64,000 nt of DNA from Pectinatus cerevisiiphilus (GCF_004341685.1 NZ_SMAA01000006.1:1-64000); one strand, 5' to 3'; positions 1 through 9,075 are shown, counted from the first letter of the stretch. The notes: generated from the sequence alone by a model not told the origin. Numbers and translations are program-made.

Positions 1-90
1 TGGGATTGCCCTAATTGTGGCAGTCACCATAACCGGGATAAGAACGCTGCCATAAATATTCGGGAAGAAGCCAGGCGAATGTCTGCCTGA
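1..90 (+). CDS. tnpB: RNA-guided nuclease TnpB, C-terminal fragment (cut by window edge)
   Basis: Only the last 29 codons are present; the stop is TGA at 88-90. The peptide begins WDCPNCG and continues HNRDKNAAINI. This is the second half of the TnpB zinc ribbon (CPxCG) followed by the RDxNAAxNI block that carries the last RuvC aspartate. TnpB is the RNA-guided DNA endonuclease of IS200/IS605 elements and the ancestor of Cas12; it cuts donor or target sites and so helps retain the element. The truncation comes from the window edge, and I see no sign of damage in what is present. Confidence 0.85.
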   Translation, partial: WDCPNCGSHHNRDKNAAINIREEARRMSA

Positions 91-230
91 CGAAACTCGT
101 AAAAATACCGTGGGTCGCACGGAAATCTACGCCTGTGGAGAGAGTGTAAGTCGCTGCAGTTCCTCGGAATTGCAGTGCGGTTCTCGTAGAATCAGGAAGC
201 TCCCGTCTCTTTAGGCGAGGGTACGTTCAC
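91..230 (+). ncRNA. Putative omega-RNA scaffold / IS right end downstream of tnpB
   Basis: After the tnpB stop there is no reading frame but two good hairpins: 152-179 (CGC, TGCA and TTCC arms closing on GGAA, TGCA and GCG) and 202-221 (CCC GTCT / AGGC GGG with a two-base bulge). In characterised TnpB systems the guide scaffold is made from this stretch and the guide is the roughly 20 nt beyond the element end, here 231-250. The assignment is by position and structure only. Confidence 0.55.
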
Positions 231-328
231 CGGATTGAAAAAGGATTTTATGCTACGTTGTTAATTGAGTTTTAACAGCGATAAGGCACTGTATTACATT
301 TAGGGAAAAGTAAATGAATAGATAAATA

Positions 329-370
329 AGGCCAGTATACACTCATCATAATAGAGGTGTATACTGGCCT
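329..370. terminator. Strong hairpin terminator downstream of the alcohol dehydrogenase gene
   Basis: A perfect 14-bp inverted repeat has arms at 329-342 and 357-370 and a 14-nt loop. On the plus strand it is followed by TTTGTTTA, on the minus strand by TTATTTA. It lies just beyond the stop of the minus-strand dehydrogenase gene and separates it from the insertion element. Confidence 0.75.
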
Positions 371-391
371 TTGTTTATTCGTCAGATAATC

Positions 392-1498
392 TTATAAGGT
401 TTTACCATATGCATCGACAGCTAAGATAGCTTCTTTGTATTTCTTTTGGTCTGCTTTATAAGGAACACATTTCCATTCGCTTATTCCCGGCACTTTGTCT
501 ATAATAATGTCAATTTCTTTTTCGGTGGTTATGCCAATTTCTTTCAGAGTAACTGGCAGTCCTAATTTTTTATTAAAGGCAGCGATCTTGTTTCGTGTTT
601 CGATTTGTCCATCATATGTGAGTAAGATAAGCACCCCATATGATACAACCGCACCATGGCGGTAATCATGCCCTTGCGGCAAAGCCATGTAAGCATTATA
701 AAAACAATGGGCCAGTGATGAGTTATAATAATATTCCAGTTTATTGTTTACGGCGGAGCAGGTCATATTAGAAGCAATACCGGTACTTATTATTATATCT
801 AAAACTACCTGTGTAAAGGCAAAATCAGGTTTTTTTGCCTTTATTGCTTCAAGTGCTTTTTCACCAAATTCGAGCAGCGGTGCTGTACAGGCTCCTGCAG
901 CTTTAAGACCAATAAGCGGTGTATGGAATAATTCTTTATTTCTTGTTGCCAGTTCAACTTCACATTCTTTGGAAAGGGCATCACCTATTCCCGCCCATAA
1001 TAATTCTTCCGGGGAATCAGCTATAATTTTTGTATTAATAAATACGTGCAGTGGACATTTTTTAGTAAAATAATATCTGGACAGGGAACCATCTTCATTG
1101 TATAAGACGGAGATTGCAGAGGAAGGCGCACAGTTCGATGCCACTGTTGGGAAGGTAAAGTATGCCTTATTTAGGGTATCAGAGGCAGCCTTGGCAGTAT
1201 CTATGGCTCTGCCGCCACCAACACCAAAAATAATATCAGCATCTTGCACTAGTTTATTGTTAAGTACTGCTTTTAAGTTATTTTCGGTCGAATTGCCGCC
1301 ATACCAAACAGTACCCAAATATTCAAGGTTAGTTTTAGCTATTGCTTTTTTTATAGAAGGTTCAGCTTTTTGTAAAGCTGTTTTGCCGCCCACTATAGTA
1401 ACTTTTTTGCCAAAATAATGTGTAACATCGCCTATTTCATCATAACATTCAGGGCCTACACTGTACTGGGGAAGATATACTGAATAATTTTCTCTCAT
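392..1498 (-). CDS. Iron-containing alcohol dehydrogenase family protein (glycerol dehydrogenase-like)
   Basis: The 368-aa protein has the group III (iron or zinc) dehydrogenase architecture: an N-terminal nucleotide-binding half with the signature FGVGGGRAIDTAK near residue 95, and a helical C-terminal half. Candidate metal ligands are the Asp in IGDALSKE and the His residues in LAHCFYNAY and in HDYRHG. The family oxidises alcohols, polyols or hydroxy acids with NAD(P); the exact substrate cannot be read from sequence, and the closest look is to glycerol or hydroxycarboxylate dehydrogenase-like members. The gene is monocistronic with a terminator at 329-370. Its ATG has no Shine-Dalgarno at the normal distance; a strong one lies 39 nt upstream behind a hairpin. 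Confidence 0.88.
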   Translation of the reverse strand: MRENYSVYLPQYSVGPECYDEIGDVTHYFGKKVTIVGGKTALQKAEPSIKKAIAKTNLEYLGTVWYGGNSTENNLKAVLNNKLVQDADIIFGVGGGRAIDTAKAASDTLNKAYFTFPTVASNCAPSSAISVLYNEDGSLSRYYFTKKCPLHVFINTKIIADSPEELLWAGIGDALSKECEVELATRNKELFHTPLIGLKAAGACTAPLLEFGEKALEAIKAKKPDFAFTQVVLDIIISTGIASNMTCSAVNNKLEYYYNSSLAHCFYNAYMALPQGHDYRHGAVVSYGVLILLTYDGQIETRNKIAAFNKKLGLPVTLKEIGITTEKEIDIIIDKVPGISEWKCVPYKADQKKYKEAILAVDAYGKTL

Positions 1499-1866
1499 AA
1501 AATATGGATGAATCTTTAATTACGATTCATCATTCATCTCCTTATTAATAATATGCAAATTCATATGTATATATTCGTTAATTATAACGTTTAAATGTAT
1601 CGTTGTAAACAATAATAATTTTTTAAGTGCTTTTAAAAAATAAGATGAAAGTTTTTCTGTGAAATCGTTTTATCTTAACTGGATAATTGCTCGGCAATAA
1701 GAATGTATGTATAATATAAAGGGTTATTAAACTACTTTCAAGAATAATAAGTAGTTACAGATAAACAACTTAAATTTTATTCTTATTTGGTGAAAAGTAA
1801 AAACCACCCCAGTTGAATTAGGTCGGTTTTAAAAGAACTTTTACTGTACATCAGATATATAAATTA
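1499..1866. other. Divergent intergenic region between the dehydrogenase and the map operon
   Basis: This AT-rich region must hold the promoters for both directions. Besides the dehydrogenase leader at 1507-1543 it contains an imperfect stem (AAAACCACC at 1800-1808 against GGTCGGTTTT at 1821-1830, one bulge) 50 nt upstream of map. I do not recognise a riboswitch or a convincing -35/-10 pair. Confidence 0.5.
1507..1543 (-). promoter_or_regulatory. Displaced ribosome-binding site and leader hairpin of the dehydrogenase gene
   Basis: On the minus strand AAGGAG (1538-1543) is followed by a perfect 8-bp inverted repeat, arms 1524-1531 and 1507-1514 with a 9-nt loop, before the ATG at 1498. The AAGGAG is ideally placed for a four-codon ORF (M-N-R-N-stop) instead. 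Either the hairpin brings the distant SD closer to the ATG, or a leader peptide controls initiation. Confidence 0.45.
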
Positions 1867-1881
1867 ATGGGGGTATATATT

Positions 1882-2754
1882 TTGCATAGAAACGATGTTT
1901 GTTGGTGTGGTAGTGGTCTTAAATATAAGCGTTGTCATCTTGATTTTGATGAACGCATAGCTGGTATAAAGTTCGATCCTAAAATGGGGCAGATAAAGCC
2001 GCCGCATGAAATTATTAAGAATGAAAAAGACATAGAAGGCATTATTAAAAGCGGTAAAGTAAATAATGCAACACTCGACCTAATAGCAAAAAATATCAAA
2101 GCGGGTATTGATACACTTACCTTAAATGATATGGCACATAATTTTATTATTGAGAATGGCGGCATACCGGCATGTTTGAACTATGCAGGTTATCCGAAAA
2201 GCATTTGTATTTCAATAAATAATGTTGTTTGCCATGGTATTCCGTCAAAAAATACCATTTTACGCGATGGTGATATAGTTAATGTTGACATAACTACCAT
2301 TCTTGATGGTTATTTTGCTGATGCATCCCGTATGTTTATGATAGGCAATGTTTCTGATGAAGCGAAGAAACTAGTTGAAGTGACCAGACAATGTATGGAA
2401 CTTGGTATAAATGCTGCTAAGCCGTGGCATTTTCTTGGTGATGTTGGCGCAGCTATTGAAAAACATGCGCATACAAATAAATACTCTGTTGTTACAGCTT
2501 TAGGCGGACATGGAGTTGGTAAGAAATTTCATGAAGAACCATTTGTAAGCCATGTCGGTGAAAAAAACACCGGTATGCTTCTTGTCCCTGGCATGGTACT
2601 TACTGTTGAACCGATGATAAATGCTGGAACTTTTGACGTTTTCACAGATGAAGATGATGGCTGGACCGTTTATACAAAGGATGGGGAACTTTCCGCGCAA
2701 TGGGAAAAAACTATTCTAATAACGGAAACAGGCAATAAAGTCCTGGCTGATTGA
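1882..2754 (+). CDS. map: Methionine aminopeptidase type I with N-terminal SEC-C zinc motif
   Basis: It removes the initiator methionine from nascent proteins. I choose the TTG at 1882: GGGGG at 1869-1873 sits 8 nt upstream, and the product then starts MHRNDVCWCGSG, the usual start of SEC-C-tagged Map proteins. An ATG at 1867 in the same frame overlaps that ribosome-binding site. The SEC-C motif is CWCGSG...RCH. The pita-bread catalytic domain carries the metal ligands: two Asp in the segment VDITTILDGYFADAS, His in GHGVGKKFHEEP, Glu in VEPMIN and Glu in WEKTI. At about 290 aa the length is typical for the tagged form. The gene heads a same-strand run with ftsE, ftsX, an M23 protein and a C-terminal protease. 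Confidence 0.93.
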   Translation: MHRNDVCWCGSGLKYKRCHLDFDERIAGIKFDPKMGQIKPPHEIIKNEKDIEGIIKSGKVNNATLDLIAKNIKAGIDTLTLNDMAHNFIIENGGIPACLNYAGYPKSICISINNVVCHGIPSKNTILRDGDIVNVDITTILDGYFADASRMFMIGNVSDEAKKLVEVTRQCMELGINAAKPWHFLGDVGAAIEKHAHTNKYSVVTALGGHGVGKKFHEEPFVSHVGEKNTGMLLVPGMVLTVEPMINAGTFDVFTDEDDGWTVYTKDGELSAQWEKTILITETGNKVLAD

Positions 2755-2879
2755 ATGCTTTTCTATCACTGGAGTTTCTTTGCTTCTGCTGGAAAAAAAG
2801 TTAGCAGCAGGGAGCATATTTGTGATAAAATATGTTTATCTTTTATCAATTCTCACAGTAATTAAGGAGAACTGCTTTA

Positions 2880-3590
2880 ATGAAATCCCCTACTGAAATA
2901 AATGTCATAAAAATGAAAAGTATATCAAAAGTATATGATAATGGTGCAGTGGCACTGGACAATGTGGACATAACTATAAGGCGTGGTGAATTTGTCTTTA
3001 TAGTAGGAAGCAGCGGTGCTGGTAAATCTACTTTTGTCAAACTACTATTGCGTGAAATAATGCCTACTTCCGGACATTTGCTTGTGAATGGGTATAATGT
3101 CAAGAAAATGCCCAATCGCGAAATACCATATTTGCGACGCAGTCTGGGTGTAATTTTTCAGGACTATCGGCTTTTGCCTAATAAGACAGTTTACGAAAAT
3201 GTCGCTTTTGCAATGCGGGTTATTGAATCACCGCGGCGCCTTATTTTACGTAGTGTTAACAGTGTTTTAGATGTTGTAGGCCTGCGGGATAAATATAAAT
3301 GCTTTCCCTCACAGTTATCTGGTGGTGAACAGCAGCGCGTTGCAATAGCCAGGGCGATTGTTAATAATCCCGCACTTATCATTGCCGATGAGCCTACCGG
3401 CAATCTTGACCCGGAAACATCCTGGGAAATTATGGATATCTTTCAACGCATCAACGCTGCGGGAACGACTATTGTAATGGCAACACATGATAAAATGATA
3501 GTTGATACGATGCAAAAGCGCGTATTGGCAATAGAAGATGGGCGTATCGTGCGCGATGAAGCCTCCGGAGGCTATGGATATGAAGTTTAG
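2880..3590 (+). CDS. ftsE: Cell division ATP-binding protein FtsE
   Basis: This is the 236-aa ATPase subunit of the FtsEX complex. It has Walker [10 protein letters not shown], the signature [14 protein letters not shown], and Walker [13 protein letters not shown] typical of FtsE/LolD/MacB-type transporters. FtsEX does not pump a substrate; ATP hydrolysis moves a periplasmic coiled-coil regulator of peptidoglycan hydrolases. The gene overlaps ftsX by 11 nt, so translation is likely coupled, and the hydrolase regulator is encoded immediately after ftsX. Confidence 0.95.
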   Translation: MKSPTEINVIKMKSISKVYDNGAVALDNVDITIRRGEFVFIVGSSGAGKSTFVKLLLREIMPTSGHLLVNGYNVKKMPNREIPYLRRSLGVIFQDYRLLPNKTVYENVAFAMRVIESPRRLILRSVNSVLDVVGLRDKYKCFPSQLSGGEQQRVAIARAIVNNPALIIADEPTGNLDPETSWEIMDIFQRINAAGTTIVMATHDKMIVDTMQKRVLAIEDGRIVRDEASGGYGYEV

Positions 3591-4467
3591 GACAACGGAA
3601 TACTTCATAAAAGAAGTTGCTACCTCTTTAAAACGCAATAATTGGATGTCGCTTGCTTCTATCGGGACAGTTACAATATCCTTGTTTATACTGGGGCTCT
3701 TTTTGATGGTTGTTGTCAATCTTGACCGCATGGCATCTACTCTTGAATCGCAAGTGCAAATCAGTGTTTACTTAAAAGATGATATAACAAAAGAGCAGAC
3801 TGAAGCGTTGCGGCAAAAGTTAAATTCGCTGCAAGGCATAGATACTGTAAATTATATTTCTAAAGAGGACGCGATGAAACGTTTCTCCGAAAGATTAGGT
3901 GACCAGAAATACCTGCTCAGCGCGCTTGATGAGACGAATCCATTGCCTAATGCATTTGAAATTACGGTAAAAGATCCCCAATTAGTAAAAACAGCATCTA
4001 AAGAAGTGGAAAATTTTCCCGGAGTGGACACTGCTGTGTATGCACAGGATATTGTTGAGCACCTGTTTGATTTGACGAGATTGATACGGTTGATCGGTCT
4101 TGCCATAATAATCTTTTTAGCTGGAGCTACTATTTTTATAATTTCCAATACGATTCGCTTAACTGTCTTTGCAAGGCGTAAAGAGATAGCTATTATGAAA
4201 TACGTCGGCGCAACTGATTGGTTTATTCGCTGGCCTTTCCTGCTTGAAGGTGTAGTCCTTGGTTTTTTAGGTGGTAATATTGCGGCTATTTTACTTCGTC
4301 TGGCTTATATGGCACTTACCCAAAAAATTTACGATATGATGACGTTTTTCCCTTTAATACCATTGTATCCGTTTTTGACATATATAACGATAATTATCAT
4401 TTTAAGCGGTATTGTCATCGGCGCTTTAGGCAGTGTTATATCGATAAAACGCTTTCTTGAGGTATAG
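3580..4467 (+). CDS. ftsX: Cell division protein FtsX (permease-like subunit)
   Basis: The start at 3580 is chosen because GGAGG at 3567-3571 is 8 nt upstream and the product begins [12 protein letters not shown], as FtsX proteins do. The 295-aa protein has a first membrane segment (about residues 23-45, IGTVTISLFILGLFLMVV), a large extracytoplasmic domain (about 50-160), then three membrane segments around 168-190, 220-245 and 265-290. The external domain is where FtsX binds its coiled-coil hydrolase activator. It overlaps ftsE by 11 nt, and the activator gene follows after 12 nt. Confidence 0.95.
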   Translation: MKFRTTEYFIKEVATSLKRNNWMSLASIGTVTISLFILGLFLMVVVNLDRMASTLESQVQISVYLKDDITKEQTEALRQKLNSLQGIDTVNYISKEDAMKRFSERLGDQKYLLSALDETNPLPNAFEITVKDPQLVKTASKEVENFPGVDTAVYAQDIVEHLFDLTRLIRLIGLAIIIFLAGATIFIISNTIRLTVFARRKEIAIMKYVGATDWFIRWPFLLEGVVLGFLGGNIAAILLRLAYMALTQKIYDMMTFFPLIPLYPFLTYITIIIILSGIVIGALGSVISIKRFLEV

Positions 4468-4479
4468 GGAGATTTGTCT

Positions 4480-5607
4480 ATGTTTTTTCACAAACGATTA
4501 TGGTATGTGTTAACTACAACTGTTGTCCTTATCTTTTTTTGTGGCTCGGTATTTGCAGCATCATTGCAGGATAAACTAGATGGCTTAAAAAAACAGGCAA
4601 ATGATAAACAGACAGAAATTAATTCGGCAAAAGCAAAAGAAGATACGATTTCCGAACAAATGCGCACTCTTGCTGAACAGGTAGATAGTGCGACAGCTGC
4701 TTATAATGAGGTCAAAGGACAGCTCGATACTACTCAGAAAAAGATTGATGAAAATGAAGCTCTTTTAAAAAAAACGCAGCAAAATCTGGATAAACGTGAA
4801 AAGATTTTACATAAAAGACTGCGCGATATATATATGCATGGACAGATTAGTTATATTGAAGTACTTGTTGGTGCTGATAGTTTTTCTGACTTTCTCACCC
4901 GTATGGATTTAATCAAGCGGATTATAAGGTATGATTACGATCTCATCAACGGCATATTGCAGGAAAAACAGGTTATTGTAAATACTAAAAAAGAACTTGA
5001 AGATGACCGCAGTAAAACTGAAAAGTTGACACAAACAGCTAAAGAAAAGGCTGATATTTTACAACAGAAAAAGGCCCAACAGCAGGTACTGCTGGATAAA
5101 GTGAAAAATGACAGGGCAACTGCTGAACGTGCTTATGATGAACTTATGGCCGCATCGCGCCAGGTAGAACAAATGATCCTTGCATATACAAGCAGCAATT
5201 CAGATGATAATGCAGGCGGTGGCAGTGGACAATTTATTTGGCCGATTTCAGGGCCAATAACATCACCGTTTGGCTGGCGTACCCATCCTATCTATGGTAC
5301 CCAAATTTTTCACAGCGGCATTGATATCGGCGGCGATTATGGAGAACCTATCCATGCAGCTGCGGATGGAACCGTTATTTTCACAGGCTGGATATCTGGT
5401 TACGGCAATGCTGTAATCATAAGTCATGGTGGTAATTTGCAAACCTTATACGGTCATAACCAATCTCTTAACGTCAGTGAAGGCCAGCATGTATCACAAG
5501 GACAAGTTATAGCTTTTTGCGGTTCTACAGGCAATTCTACCGGCCCGCATAGTCATTTTGAAGTGCGTAAAAACGGTGAACCCGTTAATCCTCTCAATTA
5601 TTTATGA
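4480..5607 (+). CDS. EnvC-like murein hydrolase / activator: coiled coil plus M23 (LytM) domain
   Basis: The 375-aa exported protein starts at the ATG with AGGGAG 8 nt upstream (4466-4471). It has a signal peptide ending around VFAAS (residues 20-27), a long charged coiled coil (about 28-235), and a C-terminal M23 domain (about 250-372). The LytM zinc residues look present: H and D in HSGIDIGG, H in LYGHN, and HxH in PHSHFEV, so it may itself cleave peptide cross-links, unlike the degenerate E. coli EnvC. Position directly after ftsEX matches a hydrolase or amidase activator driven by FtsEX. Confidence 0.92.
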   Translation: MFFHKRLWYVLTTTVVLIFFCGSVFAASLQDKLDGLKKQANDKQTEINSAKAKEDTISEQMRTLAEQVDSATAAYNEVKGQLDTTQKKIDENEALLKKTQQNLDKREKILHKRLRDIYMHGQISYIEVLVGADSFSDFLTRMDLIKRIIRYDYDLINGILQEKQVIVNTKKELEDDRSKTEKLTQTAKEKADILQQKKAQQQVLLDKVKNDRATAERAYDELMAASRQVEQMILAYTSSNSDDNAGGGSGQFIWPISGPITSPFGWRTHPIYGTQIFHSGIDIGGDYGEPIHAAADGTVIFTGWISGYGNAVIISHGGNLQTLYGHNQSLNVSEGQHVSQGQVIAFCGSTGNSTGPHSHFEVRKNGEPVNPLNYL

Positions 5608-5655
5608 TTTTATTGAAGCTTTGATGACGGTAAAAAACTATTGGATGTGATATTT

Positions 5656-6810
5656 ATGAAAGTTAACAAAAAGTTTTTAGCGGCGCTGATATTTATCGTT
5701 TTCATAGCATCGTCACTTTTCACTGTTTCTGGTATATATTTTTTATTGGGTTTCAATAGATACCAGTTTACTGATGTGGCACGTTTATTCGCGGCAATGA
5801 GATTGGTCAAAACATATTATGTCAATGATATTGATACGAATAAGATGGTTAATGGCGCGATAAAAGGAATGGTAGGTTCTTTGGATGATCCCCATTCCCT
5901 CTACCTTGACCAAAATCTTTATAAACGTCTCATGGAGCAGACAGAAGGTTCTTTTGGTGGCATAGGCGTGGTCATGCAATATAATAAAGACAAGAAAATT
6001 GTCAGTGTTATTTCTGTCATGAAGGATACTCCGGGGGAAAAAGCTGGTTTAAAACCAGGTGATGAAATAGTTGCTATTGATGGAACTTCAACGACAGATT
6101 TTTCTTTTGACCAGGTCGCTTCCCATATAAGAGGCCCTGTCGATACGGATGTGACGCTCACGATAAAAAATGATGATGGGCAAAGAGATGTCAGTATCAC
6201 ACGAGCTACGATCAAGACTAGCAGTGTAGCGCATGAGATGCTGCCTGATGATGTTGGCTATATAAGGATAGCTATGTTTTCGGAAAACACAGGTAAAGAA
6301 TTTACAGAGGCCTACCAAGATTTACAAAAGCAAAATATGAAGGGATTGGTTCTGGATTTACGTTCAAATCCAGGCGGCCTGCTCACTAGCTGTGTGGAAA
6401 TAGCCAAGGAACTTGTTCCTAAGGGAACTATTGTTTCCATTGTTGACCATGACGGCAATAAGGAAGTATATAGCTCAAGCTTAGAAGAACAGAAATATCC
6501 TATTGTTGTGCTAATCGACGAAAATAGTGCCAGTGCGTCAGAAATTCTGGCTGGTGCTTTACAGGATACAGGGGCGGCTACACTAGTAGGTGTGAAATCA
6601 TATGGCAAAGGATCTGTACAACAGGTAATTCCTTTGGGCAGTGGGACTGCCCTTAAACTCACCATTGCCAAATATTATACACCAAGCGGACGCTCTATAG
6701 ATGGTGTCGGTATTGAACCTGATGTCCCGGTGACATTTGACGTCAACGCTAATGACGATAATCAGTTAAATACGGCCGTTGATGTATTAAAGCAAAAAAT
6801 TAACCAGTAA
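5656..6810 (+). CDS. C-terminal processing peptidase, S41 family (CtpA-like)
   Basis: The 384-aa protein starts at the ATG at 5656, with a GGATGTGA ribosome-binding region upstream. An N-terminal membrane anchor (about residues 5-30) is followed by a PDZ domain (about 85-170, containing PGEKAGLKPGDEIVAIDG) and the S41 catalytic domain. The nucleophile serine lies in ENSASASEI and the catalytic lysine in SYGKGSVQQ. Such proteases trim or degrade periplasmic proteins, often cell-wall hydrolases, which fits the last position of this operon. A strong terminator follows at 6834-6876. Confidence 0.93.
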   Translation: MKVNKKFLAALIFIVFIASSLFTVSGIYFLLGFNRYQFTDVARLFAAMRLVKTYYVNDIDTNKMVNGAIKGMVGSLDDPHSLYLDQNLYKRLMEQTEGSFGGIGVVMQYNKDKKIVSVISVMKDTPGEKAGLKPGDEIVAIDGTSTTDFSFDQVASHIRGPVDTDVTLTIKNDDGQRDVSITRATIKTSSVAHEMLPDDVGYIRIAMFSENTGKEFTEAYQDLQKQNMKGLVLDLRSNPGGLLTSCVEIAKELVPKGTIVSIVDHDGNKEVYSSSLEEQKYPIVVLIDENSASASEILAGALQDTGAATLVGVKSYGKGSVQQVIPLGSGTALKLTIAKYYTPSGRSIDGVGIEPDVPVTFDVNANDDNQLNTAVDVLKQKINQ

Positions 6811-6833
6811 TGTTTTTAATGTCATTCCTAATA

Positions 6834-6876
6834 AAAAAAGCTGTCTTCTGTGTTAAACAGGAGGCAGCTTTTGTTT
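6834..6876. terminator. Bidirectional terminator between the CtpA-like gene and the gamma-carbonic anhydrase gene
   Basis: The stem AAAGCTG-CT-CTGT / ACAG-AG-CAGCTTT has a short loop, a run of T on the plus side (TTTTGTTT) and A7 before the stem, so it has a T run on the minus strand as well. It lies between two convergent genes. Confidence 0.85.
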
Positions 6877-6907
6877 AGGTATTTATAAATGCGATGGCAA
6901 ATAATTA

Positions 6908-7459
6908 TTATATTATTTTTTCTCCATAATATTTTTCTCCACCGGCATCAGGTAAAATACCATATTGTTCTGTCCAAGCGGTTTTATATTTTAAAGCCTG
7001 CGCATGTAAGCTGGCAAATGATTTTTCATCAAGTGTTTTGACAACTTTGGCCGGCATACCGAGCACCAATGAATGGGGCGGAATTATTGTGTTTTTGGTA
7101 ACGAGGGCACATGCACCTACAATAGAGCCTTCACCTATGACGGAACCGTCCAATACAGTTGCATTCATACCGATCAGACAATTATTTTCAACGGTGCAGG
7201 CATGCAAAATAGCGCTATGGCCAACAGTGACATAATCGCCTACGATACAAGGCAGGTCATCAGCTACATGGAGTACGGCATTATCCTGTATATTTGTATA
7301 TTTCCCTATTTTTATTGGGGCTATATCGCCACGAACAGTTGCATTGAACCAAATACTACTGTATTCAGCCAATTCTACCATTCCTATTACACAACCATCT
7401 TCAAAGACATAGGCCTTTTTGTCAATAACGGGTTTTTTCCCGTTAAAAGCTTTGATCAT
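6908..7459 (-). CDS. Gamma-class carbonic anhydrase-like hexapeptide protein (copy 1)
   Basis: The product is a left-handed beta-helix protein of the YrdA/CaiE/gamma-carbonic anhydrase family. The ATG at 7459 is preferred because AAGGG lies 9 nt upstream and MIKAFNGKKP is a typical family start; upstream in-frame starts would add an unconserved extension. Hexapeptide repeats run from about residue 35 to 150. Three histidines in the zinc positions are visible: H in AVLHVADD, then GHxxxxH in VGHSAILHA. Family members are trimeric; many hydrate CO2, others have unknown roles. A paralogue lies 2 kb away at 9076. Confidence 0.88.
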   Translation of the reverse strand: MIKAFNGKKPVIDKKAYVFEDGCVIGMVELAEYSSIWFNATVRGDIAPIKIGKYTNIQDNAVLHVADDLPCIVGDYVTVGHSAILHACTVENNCLIGMNATVLDGSVIGEGSIVGACALVTKNTIIPPHSLVLGMPAKVVKTLDEKSFASLHAQALKYKTAWTEQYGILPDAGGEKYYGEKII

Positions 7460-7546
7460 AACTATCATCCCTTCTTTATCGTTATCCAGATATATATTAA
7501 CATATATTGCCATAAAATTCTATTTTTACTAACAAAACTAAGCTCG

Positions 7547-8377
7547 TTATCTAAATCTTTTGCGCAACAAATCTATTTCTGCGGCATAACCGGCATGGTC
7601 ATTTGGCGTTTCTAAAATAAAAGGCAGCTGGCGCAATTTGGGATGGTTTATGACATTCGTTAGTGCGGTGAGGCCTATACAGCCTTTTCCTATCCTTTCG
7701 TGGCGATCTTTATGTGAACCTTTAGGATTCTTGCTATCGTTTAAATGTATTGCCTTCAGTCTGTCCAAGCCAATCACTTCATCAAAATGCCCAATGACAC
7801 TATCCAGGTCAGAAACTATATCATAGCCGGCATCAAAAACATGGCAGGTATCAAGGCAGACACCAATTTTTTCCTGTAAATTGACCTTATTGATAATTGC
7901 TTGTATTTCTTCAAACGTTCGACCTATTTCTGTTCCTTTTCCAGCCATGGTTTCTAACAAGACTGTAGTATTTTGCTGAGGTGTTAAGATTGCGTTAAGG
8001 CATTGGGCAATCTCCTCAATTCCTTTTTCTACACCTTGTCCGACATGACTGCCTGGATGAAAGTTATAATAATTACCAGGAACGTATTCCATTCTTTTTA
8101 AGTCATCTTTCATTATTTCCTGTGCAAACTGCCGTATTTCTTCTTTTCCAGAACATGCATTTAGTGTGTAAGGGGCATGTGCTACTAATTTTATGATATT
8201 GTTTTCACGACAAAACACGTTAAAAGCACTGACATCTTTTTCATCAATCTTTTTTGCCCGTGCACCGCGTGGGTTGCGTGTAAAAAAGGCAAAGACATTT
8301 GCCTTAAGGCTGACAGCTTCTTTTCCCATGGCTAAAAAACCACCTGCGGAAGAAATATGGTTTCCTATATTGAGCAT
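7547..8377 (-). CDS. nfo: Endonuclease IV (AP endonuclease family 2)
   Basis: The 276-aa TIM-barrel enzyme nicks DNA 5' of abasic sites in base excision repair. Family signatures are in order: [11 protein letters not shown] at the N terminus, the HPGSHVGQG block, [30 protein letters not shown] and [11 protein letters not shown]. These supply the His, Glu and Asp ligands of the trinuclear zinc site. Length is normal. A perfect 12-bp palindrome at 8391-8402, just upstream of the start, may be an operator. Confidence 0.95.
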   Translation of the reverse strand: MLNIGNHISSAGGFLAMGKEAVSLKANVFAFFTRNPRGARAKKIDEKDVSAFNVFCRENNIIKLVAHAPYTLNACSGKEEIRQFAQEIMKDDLKRMEYVPGNYYNFHPGSHVGQGVEKGIEEIAQCLNAILTPQQNTTVLLETMAGKGTEIGRTFEEIQAIINKVNLQEKIGVCLDTCHVFDAGYDIVSDLDSVIGHFDEVIGLDRLKAIHLNDSKNPKGSHKDRHERIGKGCIGLTALTNVINHPKLRQLPFILETPNDHAGYAAEIDLLRKRFR

Positions 8378-8390
8378 TATATAACCTCTT

Positions 8391-8402
8391 TACTACGTAG
8401 TA
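8391..8402. promoter_or_regulatory. Palindrome TACTACGTAGTA upstream of endonuclease IV
   Basis: This perfect 12-bp palindrome lies 14 nt upstream of the nfo start. It could be a repressor site, but no partner regulator is visible and it may be chance. The rest of 8378-8682 is AT-rich upstream DNA for nfo and the stress-protein gene, with no other structure I can name. Confidence 0.25.
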
Positions 8403-8682
8403 GATGATATCGACTACTATGTTATAACATAAAAAAGTTATCAGGACAATTACGAGTTTAAGACATCATGAGAAAATGGGATGTAATGGCGGAGTTTTAG
8501 TTATTAGCAAAGTAAATTGTGCATAAATACCTTAATTTTATCCTATCTTGATGATTTAGGCGAAACATAATAATAGGCAATAGCATCCATTTTATGCTAA
8601 AATTAATATGAATAAAAAGGATTTTATTAAATTTTAACGAAAATAAGAATATATAGGGAAATATACTATAGGGGAGATTGTC

Positions 8683-9063
8683 ATGAAAAAGATACAAAAA
8701 ATAATAGTTGCGGCTGATGGTTCGGTAGATGGGTGCAAAGCCGTTGATAGAGCAATCGACCTTGCTAAAAAAGGCGGAGCAGAGCTCGAGTTTGTTTATG
8801 TTTCTAGTCATATAAACAAGTCTATTCCTAGTAATTTGGTCTTTGATGCGATATGGGACAAATTACCGGCAGGCGTGAAGGCGAAAAAACACGTTGAAAC
8901 AGGTTCCGTTCATGAAGCAATCATTGGAATAGCAGAAAAAGAAAAAGCAGATCTCATCATAATGGGTAGCAGAGGTCTCGGTCTTTTCAAAGGAGCATTT
9001 ATAGGCAGCAAAAGTCAAAAAGTAGTTGAATACTCAGACGTGCCTGTCATGGTTGTAAAATAA
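8683..9063 (+). CDS. Universal stress protein, UspA family
   Basis: The single-domain 126-aa protein is slightly shorter than the usual 140-150 aa. It starts IIVAADGSVDGCKAVDRA, the USP N-terminal strand and helix. It ends with the nucleotide-binding loop IIMGSRGLGLFKGAFIGS (G-x2-G-x9-G-S/T pattern), suggesting an ATP-binding member. The start has GGGGAGA upstream. It precedes the second gamma-carbonic anhydrase gene by 12 nt, so the two are likely cotranscribed. The specific role is unknown. Confidence 0.9.
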   Translation: MKKIQKIIVAADGSVDGCKAVDRAIDLAKKGGAELEFVYVSSHINKSIPSNLVFDAIWDKLPAGVKAKKHVETGSVHEAIIGIAEKEKADLIIMGSRGLGLFKGAFIGSKSQKVVEYSDVPVMVVK

Positions 9064-9075
9064 GGAGGTAACAGT

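Larger units (their letters stand above)
1..230 (+). mobile_element. Right end of an IS200/IS605-family element (tnpB tail plus right end)
   Basis: The window opens inside a TnpB reading frame and continues through a structured non-coding tail that ends in TTCAC at 226-230, after a hairpin at 202-221. Right ends of IS200/IS605-type elements typically carry subterminal hairpins and end in a short sequence of this kind. The left end and any tnpA lie outside the window, so activity cannot be judged. Confidence 0.75.

Noticed and set aside
2780-2815. Inverted repeat CTGCT...AGCAG between map and ftsE as a terminator
   Set aside because: The stem is five base pairs without a T run, and the genes look like one transcript.
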